From Helichrysum umbraculigerum (taxonomy: Eukaryota > Streptophyta > Magnoliopsida > Asterales > Asteraceae): DNA of 64,000 bases. This document shows positions 47,150 to 58,291 of this stretch, one piece after another. A program made the translations under genes and the position numbers. Position 1 is the first letter of the stretch. The number at the start of each line of letters is the position of its first letter. Below the pieces are notes generated by a model. It saw only the letters and a program-made list of their open reading frames with translations, had not been told where the DNA came from and did not search any database. Where the stretch lies: positions 133,540,277-133,604,276 of the forward strand of contig CATIUR010000005.1 of assembly GCA_949592205.1 (NCBI GenBank), given 5' to 3'.

Positions 47150-48475
47150 AGTAATATATTAACTTTACCGTCTTACCTTGAATATACTTTTTCTCAATTA
47201 CATGGTAACCGACATCACATGAAAATTTTTGGACTCCATTGTGGAAGGGAATTTGACAGATCCAGATCTGGTTGCAAGAAAATACCTTGAAATAAATAAA
47301 AATAAATAAATTAAGTAGGTACCTCGTGTGGATGATTTCAAGATCCCAAACTTTGAACTCATAACTAGTATTTTTCGTAGATTTGACAGAAAGAAAAATC
47401 ACGAATCTTTCAGATGAAAGAAGTATACTCACAAAGGAGAGAGAACCGACATATCCGGTAGTTGATCTCTACCATGGACAGAGAGAAAGAAGATCACAGC
47501 GAAGACGACATGAAAATTAGAATCCTTCGAGCCGTCAAGGCGTGATGGAGAGACTCTCATAGGAAACCCTAGAGAGAGAATTATTGACTAGTCATTTACA
47601 TTATTAGATAATGTAATTTTTTAAACTTTGTGAAAACTCATTCTAAATACTTGTTGGACAGATGAAGGGGTATTTCTTTTATGTTTTTTTTATGTAATTA
47701 TTTATTTTAAATTTATATTTGTATTAGACGCATATTGGCTTCATCATCACAGAGATAAAACATACTCCAGTATAGTATTTTTTAGAATAGAAAAGTAAAA
47801 TTTACGTTGCCTTTGATCTTTACTTAAGTAAGAATGAAAAGATATTTTTGGGCCGTTTACTTGCAACGTGGACAGTTATGATGGATTACATGCTTTTTAT
47901 ATAGGTCAAACTAGCTATGTGAGAATAAAATAAGTAAACTAACATTCACAATGAGAATAAAATAAGTTTTTTTACAAAATATAGTATACATTTTGTAAAA
48001 TGAAAGAGTTTTTTTTATAAAAGTGTTTTTATTATAAGCTTTTATAAACCTTTCAAACCATTACAAACAAAAAAATTAATGGTAGAGATCGAGTCTATGA
48101 ATAAGTTTGCAAGAATTGAACTTTATATTTTGAAAAGTTTAAACCACCGGATATGAAAAGTTCGTTAAAAAAACCTCTTACACTACTCTTATACGAAAAC
48201 CCTTTCATTTTGCTCTATTGTGGATGCTCTAATTAGTATTTTATTTTGATATTTTTAAAGGCTAATCGTAGTTTACAACTATTTGTTTAATTAATAAGCT
48301 AGCTAGTGTAATTTATGTAACTTTAAATCTCAAAAGACTCAGCTCGAGTATGAAGTAAATGATACTTCGTGTAACGATATTTTGATTCATGAAGGTGAAG
48401 ATTCAACTATATATAGTGCCATCATGCATATCATTAGACGATGGAGATCGAATATGAAGAATGTCAGCCTCTATA
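47150..48475. other. Intergenic with a possible orphan gene start
   Basis: On the minus strand 47430-47580 looks like a plant 5' leader (tctctctctagggtttccta, then ctttctctctgtccatggta, then tttgtgagtatac resembling a donor). No credible protein follows. It may be a fragment carried by a transposon or a dead gene. 47600-48475 is AT-rich with nothing recognised. Confidence 0.35.
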
Positions 48476-49050
48476 CACTACTACACAAACAGGCAACAGC
48501 GACCGATTTTTGCGACGAAAATAAAACTGTAGCAAATTCCTTGCATTTGCCACGCATTTGCCACCGCTTTGTGATAATATAATGGAAGAAAAAAAAATCA
48601 GAAGGTTGACTATTTTTTAACACGGATTAGTGACAAATTTGCGACGGAGTATCAAAAGTCAAACGTTTGACCAATTATTGCGACGAATTAGAGTCAAACT
48701 TGCGACAACAAATCAGAATTCAAATAGTTGACTAAAATTTCGTAGCTTTGACTAAATTTTGCGACAGATTAGTGTCAAACTTGCGACAATTTATTAGAAT
48801 TCAAATATTTGACCGAATTTTTAAATCTTTAACTAAATTTTGCGACAGATTTATGTGAAATTTGCGACGCCTTAACAAAATAAGAAGTAACTTATAAAAA
48901 TTAAAATATACAATGATAATACTCGTAGCAAATTGGTCGCAAAATTGAACTATAATAAGAATATAATAAATAATACCAAAGGAAAGCCACCGCAAATCGG
49001 TTGCAAGATTTAATCATTTTTAATTAAATAAAATAAGTATAAAAACGGTA
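48476..49050. mobile_element. CACTA-like end with subterminal repeats
   Basis: Begins CACTACTACACAAACAGGC, like plant CACTA termini. About ten ttgcgac[ag]-type motifs follow in mixed spacing, as in CACTA subterminal regions. The opposite end was not found, so extent and class are uncertain. Confidence 0.45.
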
Positions 49051-49975
49051 GCAATTCCGTCACAAAATATCTAGAATTGCTACGGATTTGCTACAGAATT
49101 TTTTGCCGTTTTGCATTTGCTTGATCATACATGCACATTTAGATAGCATCCACTAGGTTTTTATATTAGTGTAACATGTCAAAGACACACAATATTTGTA
49201 CATGTTAATATGTTTGTTGGTATATATGTATATAAACTACTATTAGATAGACATATACTTCATGTATGTCGATGTTAATATACACACATACTTATATATA
49301 CATATGAATATTTATACACTTTTATTTTTTTAACTTCTTATTGAACCATATAGTAATATATATAAACATACCTGTGAGTTTTCTTATTCAAAACTATTTT
49401 TTTTAAAATTAAAACAAAAGAGGCTGTAGCAATTCCGTCACAACATATCTAGAATGGCTACGGATTTGCTACAGGACTTTTTTCCGTTTTGTGTTTGCTT
49501 GATTACACAAGCACAATCAGATACATTGGAGCATCAAATATGTTTTTATATTAATGTAACATGTCAAAGACACAATATTTGTAGATGTTAATATGTTTGT
49601 TGGTATAAATGTAGATAAACAACTATTAGATAGACATATACTTCATGTATGTCGATGTTAATATACACACATACTTATATATACATATGAATATTTATAC
49701 ATTTTTAATTTTTTTTAACTTCTTATTGAACCATATAGTAATATATATAAACATACATGTGAGTTTTCTTATTCAAAACTATTTTTTTAAAAATTAAAAC
49801 AAAAGAGGCTGTGGCAATTCCGTCACAAAATATCTAGAATTGCTACGGATTTGCTATAGAATTTTTTGCCGTTTTGCATTTGCTTGATCATACAAGCACA
49901 TTTAGATACATAGAAGCATCAACTAGGTTTTTATATTAATGTAACATGTCAAAGACACAATATTTGTAGATGTTA
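49051..49975. repeat. Tandem repeat, period about 378-385 bp, 2.4 copies
   Basis: Units start gcaattccgtcacaaaatat at 49051, 49429 and 49814 and share gtgtaacatgtcaaagacac and gagttttcttattcaaaact. The third copy is partial. It adjoins the CACTA-like block and shares its 'gctacggatttgct' motifs. Confidence 0.85.
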
Positions 49976-49984
49976 ATATTTGTG

Positions 49985-50210
49985 TATAAACTTCGTTGCG
50001 AAAACTCTCGGTCCTTGCGATTTTCCACTTTATCTTTATTCCTTGCGAACATTGCAATAATATATATTTCGCACACGTCTTGCGAAATCTGACACTCCTT
50101 GCGAATTTCCCCATGTGAAGGTAGTCTTGCGAAATTATCTTGCACATTTATTCCTTGCTAAATAATCTTGTGAAATCCTACTTCCTTGCAAAAAGCAATG
50201 ATATTTTGTG
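49985..50210. repeat. Degenerate ccttgcgaaa repeats
   Basis: About ten cttgcgaa/ccttgcgatt variants at irregular 15-30 bp spacing. Possibly the weathered other subterminal region of the CACTA-like element. Confidence 0.5.
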
Positions 50211-50635
50211 AAAAGTTTTTTTTGAATGATAATATCAGTATATTCAAGTAATTATCCATTTTATATTTTGTAGATGTACAATTGTAAATGATTTTTATTT
50301 TATTTTCTATAAAAACTTTTTCCTCAAAAATTTCCTCTCAATTTCCCCTCTAAAAATTTCATCACAGTAGCCCGCCCATTCTTGAAATATTTTCAAAATT
50401 TTCATGACCTAAATGCCTCTTTCAACTCCCCACTCTTTCACTCACTCTGTTACTTCATTATCCCATCTTCTAAAATTCCCCAATGTTGAGCCGCAATCAC
50501 AACAACGAGACCACAAAACAAAAACCCTATGCTTTTCCTTTGATACTCATATCCTCAATGGACGGTTAAATCCGATCCACTGCCCAAACACACAACCGCC
50601 GCAAACCATCTGTTGACGATATTGTGCTCTCGTCT
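50211..50635. other. Gene-like flank interrupted by element D
   Basis: 50330-50635 is less AT-rich and cytosine-rich (atttcccctctaaaaatttc, cactctttcactcactctg), like a leader or exon. With D removed it continues at 63401 (tcaccaccacacctctgtta). A 67-residue frame from 50413 has no recognisable domain. Possibly a disrupted gene; not identified. Confidence 0.3.
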
Positions 50636-51106
50636 TGTGACACCCGGTCAAAATAACCCAAAATTAGCACCGAATTTAAACTTTTAAAACACGTAATTAC
50701 ATACGTGTCAATACTCAAGTACACAAGTATTATATATATATGTATATATATAAACCGAAACGATTAATTAATAATCGCAAAGACACGAATTTAACAAAAC
50801 GTAGAAACTCAAAATGAAAGCGAGCGAAAAACATTTTTAAACAAAGTATTATTATTGAGGATAATAATTACGTACTCCATTTTAAATTTAAATACATTTT
50901 AGATACAGAAAACTATCCGTACATTTTGAGTAAAACAAAGATATATTTTTATATCTCTTTAAAAGTATTTTTACAAAATACTTTGATTGAAAACGTATAC
51001 GATTACATTTTTAGAAAATTATCATTTTAAAATATTATATTAATTAACGATCGGGTACGCAAACACGGGTCGAAAAGTCCCCATCTACCTCAATAATTGA
51101 GGCCGG

Positions 51107-51115
51107 TTATAATAA
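51107..51115 (+). promoter_or_regulatory. Candidate TATA box in LTR of D
   Basis: ttataataa in ggccggttataataacccga, followed about 40 bp on by a CT-rich tract (ctctctgctctttctcttct). The same in LTR 2 and 3 at +5104 and +10208. Confidence 0.45.
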
Positions 51116-51460
51116 CCCGACCTCAATTATTTTCTTCACACCAAAACACTCTCTGCTCTTTCTCTTCTCTCTCGGGCTTCATTTCAAAACAACAACAAAC
51201 ACAACAATCATCAACATCATCATCACCACCTTCTTCTTCTTTTTGGATCATCACCATCACCATCGTGTTCATCTTCATCAACACCCACACGATTTCGTTT
51301 TCAAAAATTGTAAGGAATCGTTTCGTTTTTCCTTTTTATTTCGTGTTTAAACTACGTAATATAACATGTATTAGCTTTGTATTAAGTTGTTGTAAGCGGA
51401 ATTTGGATTTAGAAATGGTTTTGTATGTTTTCTGTGCGTACAGAGTCGAACCAGATACGT

Positions 51461-51673
51461 GAATCCGGCGGATTCATGATGAATCCGGCGGATTCCTACC
51501 CAGAAAACATGAACACGGCGGATTCAAGGGAATCCGGCGTATTCCCCAAACTTTGAGCCCAATCCGGCGGATTCGGGTGAATCCGGCGGATTCCCCTCGA
51601 AATCCATTGAATCCGGCGTATTGATTTAAATCCGGCGGATTCGACCCATTACCTCGACTACCCGGCGGGTACC
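51461..51673. repeat. aatccggcggattc repeat cluster in LTR 1 of D
   Basis: About nine near-palindromic units (gaatccggcggattc, variants cggcgtattc), repeated in LTR 2 and LTR 3. Starts about 0.83 kb from the LTR 5' end. Confidence 0.9.
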
Positions 51674-52361
51674 TAGCCCAGCCCAGTTTTCTGATTTCAA
51701 TGTTAACTAAAACGAATACAAACATTTATATGGATACAATATACGTTTAAATAAACATTTTTTTACATGAAACAAACTTAATTATATTTTTGAAATATAA
51801 TTGTAACCTGACGACTACGAGTCGTACCTTTTTACAAACTAAGTAATTAACTTTATACGTTTTCAAATAAGGATAAACGACACGGTATACAAATGTACGA
51901 AAGGTGTTTATACAAAACAAACAATATTATATTTTCAAAATATAATCCCGAAGCACCACCAAAGGGCCGCGTATTTTATGAAACATCGAATGTAACACGT
52001 AACAAATACTTTAGAAGTAATCAACCACATGAACAACTAAACAAACGAACTACTACGCGTACACTTACAAACATACAATCTTGCGTGTTTAGGACGTTAG
52101 GAGATTACTGTTGGGATACGTACGCACAATAGGATTGCTCGCTCTACAGGTGAGTCTCACAGCCCCATTTTTACATGTTTTAAATATTGGGGTGAGATAC
52201 AATGCTTACATGTTTTCGTGATCATATGTTATTTGATTAGTTAATATGATTATTAACTCAGGGAATTAAATGATTATTTAATTCAGTTAACTATATTAGT
52301 TACATTGTTTGGCTACCATTCTTTGGTCTTGATTAGCATTGTTAGATTTCACATTTGTCGC

Positions 52362-52714
52362 AAACCTGCGTTGGTTTGTTCCATGTGGCGAAATCTGCGT
52401 TGGTTTCATCACTGTTTAATTGCACATTGTTCGAAGACCTGCGTTGGTTTGTTCAATGTTACAAAACCTGCGTTGGTTTCATCATTGTCTAATTTCATAT
52501 TGTTCAAAAACCTGCGTTGGTTTGTTCAATGTTCCGAAACCTGCGTTGGTTTCATCCTAGTTGATTTCGTTATTGTTTAGGGAACCTGCGTTGGTTCAAA
52601 TCATTATTTAGTAACCGGAAATGGTTAAATCATTGTTTTGAAGCTTAATTGATAAATCACCATTTAGAAAACCTGCGTTGGTTTAAATCATTGTTTAGGA
52701 ACCTGCGTTGGTTT
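52362..52714. repeat. acctgcgttggttt minisatellite in LTR 1 of D
   Basis: Nine clear copies of tgcgttggtt at irregular spacing, mostly as aacctgcgttggttt with self-complementary ends (aacc...ggtt), plus diverged units. Same relative place as the 25-bp minisatellite of family 1, upstream of the conserved hairpin. Repeated in LTR 2 and 3. Confidence 0.9.
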
Positions 52715-52825
52715 AAAAATCATTGTTTGAGTAAATTGCTTAAATCATTATTCATTTATAACTGGTTATTATCGTCGGATAATCATATTGATCACATCAA
52801 TGTTTTTGTTAAACCTGCGAGATTC

Positions 52826-52844
52826 ACCAGCTTTATAGCTGACC
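52826..52844 (+). other. Conserved LTR hairpin in D
   Basis: ACCAGCTTTATAGCTGACC, identical to family 1. Ends 20 nt before the CAG ending at 52864 and 343 nt before the LTR end. Copies at 57930-57948 and 63034-63052. Confidence 0.45.
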
Positions 52845-53187
52845 TTTTAGTGTTGTATTCTCAGGTGCTCATCAACAGTAGGACTGGCCTACAGGATAAG
52901 CTAGCTATCACGAGTCGCATGCATCCATTTAGACATGAAGATTTTCTTGCATTATATTTTGTATAATGGTCATGTATTAAAATCTTCTGAAATCATTTTG
53001 CGAACTCACTACTATGTTTCAAACTTATGACTTAAACTTTGTACTACTTTTGAAAACTTATGTAATGTAATATATTTTCTACAACGTCTCATTTAGAGTC
53101 GTTTGCTAGTACTTTGGTGTTTTGATTATTGATTAGTCACGCCCCAAAACAGTCGCTTCCGCAAAGCATGAAATTGGGGGTGTGACA

Positions 53188-54009
53188 GATTGGTATCAGA
53201 GCCTAAGGTTATAGCGAACTAGGTTGCATTTAGTGGGCCTAGACTATGACCGTTAGGCAGTATTCCTCATTAGATATAACTGGTTCAGGGATTTCATCAT
53301 ACAAGTTTAATTTAACATAGCCTGATCAACTATGTACAATTAAATAAAGATGATGTAAGATCTGAAAGAGGTTATGTTGAACAGGAATGCATTAATTGAC
53401 TCTGATCACGAGAGAACCGGGACTCATAATTGTTTTATGCTAGACACGACTAGGTGGACGATATGTATATATGGTTTATACAGTTAGGCTATTATATAGT
53501 ATGGATAATAATACGCCTCAGATACTTGTTAACATAATCAATGAATAGATACATCTTAGAATTTGCCTATGGTAAGTTGATCGAGTCAGGAAAATAGTAC
53601 CGGGATGTGCCTACGCTTAGAGAGTCATCTCTTCGAAATAGGCTTACCCTAGGTAGAATTGAACATTTCAATACCTTATTCTACACCAACTGGTCATCAG
53701 AGGACCATCCTTCATTCACCTATCAGTTTTAACATTCGAATCCAGTATTCCTCTAAGTACAAATCTTTTCTGCTTTCCTATCACATTCCGCAAAACTACT
53801 GATACATGTACGGATGTAATATCCCTTTTACTTTTGAAAACCTTAATCCTCGTAATCATTTGAACTCGCAAGTTGGATGATTACAATCTTCTTTATTCTA
53901 CACCGTTGATTGTCATTTGTGTTGTAATATATTACTGTTATATATGCAACTACGATGATCATATTCTTGTACGAAACTCTGACATGTCCCTTATCTTTAT
54001 TGAAGGAAC
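53188..54009 (+). other. Leader of D, first internal unit
   Basis: Homologous to the family 1 leader (tttaatttaacatagcctga, tcaactatgtacaattaa, cgagagaaccgggactca) but without the coiled-coil ORF found there. No protein-like frame before gag. Repeated at 58292-59113. Confidence 0.7.
53191..53203 (+). other. Primer binding site 1 of D
   Basis: TGGTATCAGAGCC, complementary to initiator tRNA-Met, three bases after LTR 1. The second is at 58295-58307. Confidence 0.9.
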
Positions 54010-55092
54010 ATGCCTCCACGTCGCCAGTTCACTCAAGCTCAGGTTGACCGACTAGTGGCTGATGCAGTACTTGCCGAACGACAACGATCTGAAAGTGTCG
54101 AAACAACACCAAATGCCCCTGTAGTGAAACCCTGCACCTACAAAGACTTCATTAACTGCAATCCTTTGAGCTTCAAAGGCACAGAAGGTGCCATTGGGTT
54201 GTTGCGATGGCTGGAGAAGACAGAGGCAGTCTTTCGTATCTGCAGCTGCCCTGAGAACTGTAAGGTCAAGTTCGCCACCTACACTTTCATGGACGATGCT
54301 CTAACATGGTGGAACACTTATGCTGACTCCATAGGCCAAGACATTGCTCTGGAAACTCCCTGGGATGAGCTGAAGAAAATGCTCAAGGATGAGTATTGTC
54401 CTAGGGATGAAATTCAACAGCTTGAGTCGGAATTCTGGAATCTCTCCACTCAAGGGAACGACATTGCCAGCTACACCTCTCGATTTAATCAGTTGGCGCA
54501 CCTGTGTCCATCTATGGTGGATACAGAATCCAAGCGAATTGAGCGCTATGTCTGGGGACTTCCTCCACAAATTCAAGGGATGGTTACTTCATCCAACTCT
54601 CTTACATTTCATGGTACTGTGCGTATGGCACATAAGCTGATGGCACAGATCGTTCGCCAAGGAACGTCTGTTGTCAAGAGTATTGTAAACCACCCTAGTG
54701 ATAACAAGAGAAAACCTGAGGGAAATCCTGATAACCAAAGTCCGGCTACCAAAAAGCCTGCAACCATTAAGGCCAACACCTCTGGGTCTGAAAACAAGAA
54801 AGAGTACGCTGGAACCAAGCCCTTCTGCCCAAAGTGCAAACGCCATCATGATGGGCCTTGTGGCGACCACTGTGAGAAGTGCAAGCGTTTTGGGCATCTT
54901 GCTAAAGATTGCCGTGTGAAAGCCTGTTTTGAATGTGGAACTGTAGGTCACTACAGAAATGACTGTCCGAATCTAAAGGACAAGAACATCGGCCCTGCTC
55001 GAGGAAGAGCCTACGTACTCAGAACTAGGGATGACGACCAGAACCCTAGACTCATTGACTTGCTCAACACTGGTATGGTCACTCATACATGA
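54010..55092 (+). CDS. Gag protein of element D, copy 1
   Basis: 360 residues. It starts MPPRRQFTQAQVDRL, in register with the family 1 Gag. Retrotrans_gag region at about 40-215 (GAIGLLRWLEKTEAVF, LTWWNTY, SEFWNLSTQGNDI). A basic linker at about 225-260 precedes a Cys-rich region with CCHC knuckles at about 275-325 (CEKCKRFGHLAKDC, CFECGTVGHYRNDC). It would form the particle and bind RNA. The frame stops about where protease begins in family 1 Pol; no protease, RT or integrase follows in the 650 bp before the PPT. Open and undamaged, so it may make Gag, with pol functions supplied in trans. Confidence 0.93.
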   Translation: MPPRRQFTQAQVDRLVADAVLAERQRSESVETTPNAPVVKPCTYKDFINCNPLSFKGTEGAIGLLRWLEKTEAVFRICSCPENCKVKFATYTFMDDALTWWNTYADSIGQDIALETPWDELKKMLKDEYCPRDEIQQLESEFWNLSTQGNDIASYTSRFNQLAHLCPSMVDTESKRIERYVWGLPPQIQGMVTSSNSLTFHGTVRMAHKLMAQIVRQGTSVVKSIVNHPSDNKRKPEGNPDNQSPATKKPATIKANTSGSENKKEYAGTKPFCPKCKRHHDGPCGDHCEKCKRFGHLAKDCRVKACFECGTVGHYRNDCPNLKDKNIGPARGRAYVLRTRDDDQNPRLIDLLNTGMVTHT

Positions 55093-55739
55093 CCTAATTG
55101 CTTTACACTGTTTACATGGATAGATATTACTTGTTGCTTGATATCTTTTATGTTTTCCCTAGATCCTAACTGTACGATAGGGTTAGGGCAAGGTGACAAT
55201 TTAGGTTCTATAGTTTCTTTAAGAGACGAGGTTTAGCTTACATAAGTATTGGGATAACAAATCCTACATTGTTTATACCGGAAAACACACCGGTTAATAT
55301 TTTTATGAAAACAATGGGTCACATCCCATATAAAGCTAATGTAGGCTGAATCATTTCATTTCTATAGGAGACTGATAGAGTCTAAGGTGGGCTACTAGTG
55401 CAAAAAGTAGTTGTACTCAAGCAATTGGCTAAACGACAAACTTTGTCCTACCGACCAAACCATCAAGGATTTACTGAATTACTTTAAGCTACTAGTACAC
55501 ATTGTAGCTACTCCCTAGTGATCGACTGGACTGATCATGTAGGCACAATAGTTAAAACATCTTGAAACCTCATTTCGAACTCCTTAGTTGCCGGAAGGGC
55601 ACTAGTTCAACAAGGGGAGATAGACAACTCTAGATAGGTGTTGTCAGACTTACGTAGATAACACGCAATCTACAACTTAAATACAACGATAAATACTACG
55701 AACAAATTTCGGGACGAAATTCTCCTAACAAGGGGAGAA
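55093..55739 (+). other. gag-PPT interval of D, first unit
   Basis: About 650 bp without a recognisable pol remnant. The palindrome aatttcgggacgaaatt lies at 55705-55721 and the PPT aaggggagaa at 55730-55739, next to LTR 2. Repeated at 60197-60843. Confidence 0.75.
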
Positions 55740-58291
55740 TGTGACACCCGGTCAAAATAACCCAAAATTAGCACCGAATTTAAACTTTTAAAACACGTAA
55801 TTACATACGTGTCAATACTCAAGTACACAAGTATTATATATATATGTATATATATAAACCGAAACGATTAATTAATAATCGCAAAGACACGAATTTAACA
55901 AAACGTAGAAACTCAAAATGAAAGCGAGCGAAAAACATTTTTAAACAAAGTATTATTATTGAGGATAATAATTACGTACTCCATTTTAAATTTAAATACA
56001 TTTTAGATACAGAAAACTATCCGTACATTTTGAGTAAAACAAAGATATATTTTTATATCTCTTTAAAAGTATTTTTACAAAATACTTTGATTGAAAACGT
56101 ATACGATTACATTTTTAGAAAATTATCATTTTAAAATATTATATTAATTAACGATCGGGTACGCAAACACGGGTCGAAAAGTCCCCATCTACCTCAATAA
56201 TTGAGGCCGGTTATAATAACCCGACCTCAATTATTTTCTTCACACCAAAACACTCTCTGCTCTTTCTCTTCTCTCTCGGGCTTCATTTCAAAACAACAAC
56301 AAACACAACAATCATCAACATCATCATCACCACCTTCTTCTTCTTTTTGGATCATCACCATCACCATCGTGTTCATCTTCATCAACACCCACACGATTTC
56401 GTTTTCAAAAATTGTAAGGAATCGTTTCGTTTTTCCTTTTTATTTCGTGTTTAAACTACGTAATATAACATGTATTAGCTTTGTATTAAGTTGTTGTAAG
56501 CGGAATTTGGATTTAGAAATGGTTTTGTATGTTTTCTGTGCGTACAGAGTCGAACCAGATACGTGAATCCGGCGGATTCATGATGAATCCGGCGGATTCC
56601 TACCCAGAAAACATGAACACGGCGGATTCAAGGGAATCCGGCGTATTCCCCAAACTTTGAGCCCAATCCGGCGGATTCGGGTGAATCCGGCGGATTCCCC
56701 TCGAAATCCATTGAATCCGGCGTATTGATTTAAATCCGGCGGATTCGACCCATTACCTCGACTACCCGGCGGGTACCTAGCCCAGCCCAGTTTTCTGATT
56801 TCAATGTTAACTAAAACGAATACAAACATTTATATGGATACAATATACGTTTAAATAAACATTTTTTTACATGAAACAAACTTAATTATATTTTTGAAAT
56901 ATAATTGTAACCTGACGACTACGAGTCGTACCTTTTTACAAACTAAGTAATTAACTTTATACGTTTTCAAATAAGGATAAACGACACGGTATACAAATGT
57001 ACGAAAGGTGTTTATACAAAACAAACAATATTATATTTTCAAAATATAATCCCGAAGCACCACCAAAGGGCCGCGTATTTTATGAAACATCGAATGTAAC
57101 ACGTAACAAATACTTTAGAAGTAATCAACCACATGAACAACTAAACAAACGAACTACTACGCGTACACTTACAAACATACAATCTTGCGTGTTTAGGACG
57201 TTAGGAGATTACTGTTGGGATACGTACGCACAATAGGATTGCTCGCTCTACAGGTGAGTCTCACAGCCCCATTTTTACATGTTTTAAATATTGGGGTGAG
57301 ATACAATGCTTACATGTTTTCGTGATCATATGTTATTTGATTAGTTAATATGATTATTAACTCAGGGAATTAAATGATTATTTAATTCAGTTAACTATAT
57401 TAGTTACATTGTTTGGCTACCATTCTTTGGTCTTGATTAGCATTGTTAGATTTCACATTTGTCGCAAACCTGCGTTGGTTTGTTCCATGTGGCGAAATCT
57501 GCGTTGGTTTCATCACTGTTTAATTGCACATTGTTCGAAGACCTGCGTTGGTTTGTTCAATGTTACAAAACCTGCGTTGGTTTCATCATTGTCTAATTTC
57601 ATATTGTTCAAAAACCTGCGTTGGTTTGTTCAATGTTCCGAAACCTGCGTTGGTTTCATCCTAGTTGATTTCGTTATTGTTTAGGGAACCTGCGTTGGTT
57701 CAAATCATTATTTAGTAACCGGAAATGGTTAAATCATTGTTTTGAAGCTTAATTGATAAATCACCATTTAGAAAACCTGCGTTGGTTTAAATCATTGTTT
57801 AGGAACCTGCGTTGGTTTAAAAATCATTGTTTGAGTAAATTGCTTAAATCATTATTCATTTATAACTGGTTATTATCGTCGGATAATCATATTGATCACA
57901 TCAATGTTTTTGTTAAACCTGCGAGATTCACCAGCTTTATAGCTGACCTTTTAGTGTTGTATTCTCAGGTGCTCATCAACAGTAGGACTGGCCTACAGGA
58001 TAAGCTAGCTATCACGAGTCGCATGCATCCATTTAGACATGAAGATTTTCTTGCATTATATTTTGTATAATGGTCATGTATTAAAATCTTCTGAAATCAT
58101 TTTGCGAACTCACTACTATGTTTCAAACTTATGACTTAAACTTTGTACTACTTTTGAAAACTTATGTAATGTAATATATTTTCTACAACGTCTCATTTAG
58201 AGTCGTTTGCTAGTACTTTGGTGTTTTGATTATTGATTAGTCACGCCCCAAAACAGTCGCTTCCGCAAAGCATGAAATTGGGGGTGTGACA
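55740..58291 (+). repeat. LTR 2 (middle) of D
   Basis: 2,552 bp, no difference from LTR 1 seen by eye. It serves both as 3' LTR of the first unit and 5' LTR of the second. Confidence 0.95.

Larger units (their letters stand above)
50636..53187 (+). repeat. LTR 1 of D
   Basis: TGTGACACCC...GGGTGTGACA, 2,552 bp. In order: TATA-like ttataataa (51107-51115), CT-rich leader, GTAAGG donor motif (51310-51315), aatccggcggattc cluster, tacagGTGAGT (52150-52155), acctgcgttggttt minisatellite, hairpin (52826-52844) and CAG ending at 52864. Confidence 0.95.

Noticed and set aside
51097..51462. 121-residue frame in each LTR of D
   Set aside because: It spans the CT-rich leader and the candidate splice donor; composition (Ser/Gln, then hydrophobic) follows the DNA bias. 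Treated as leader sequence, not a protein.
52305..52966. Frames of 91 and 105 residues with NLRWF/CVG repeats in the LTRs of D
   Set aside because: Translation of the acctgcgttggttt minisatellite; no start context and no known family.
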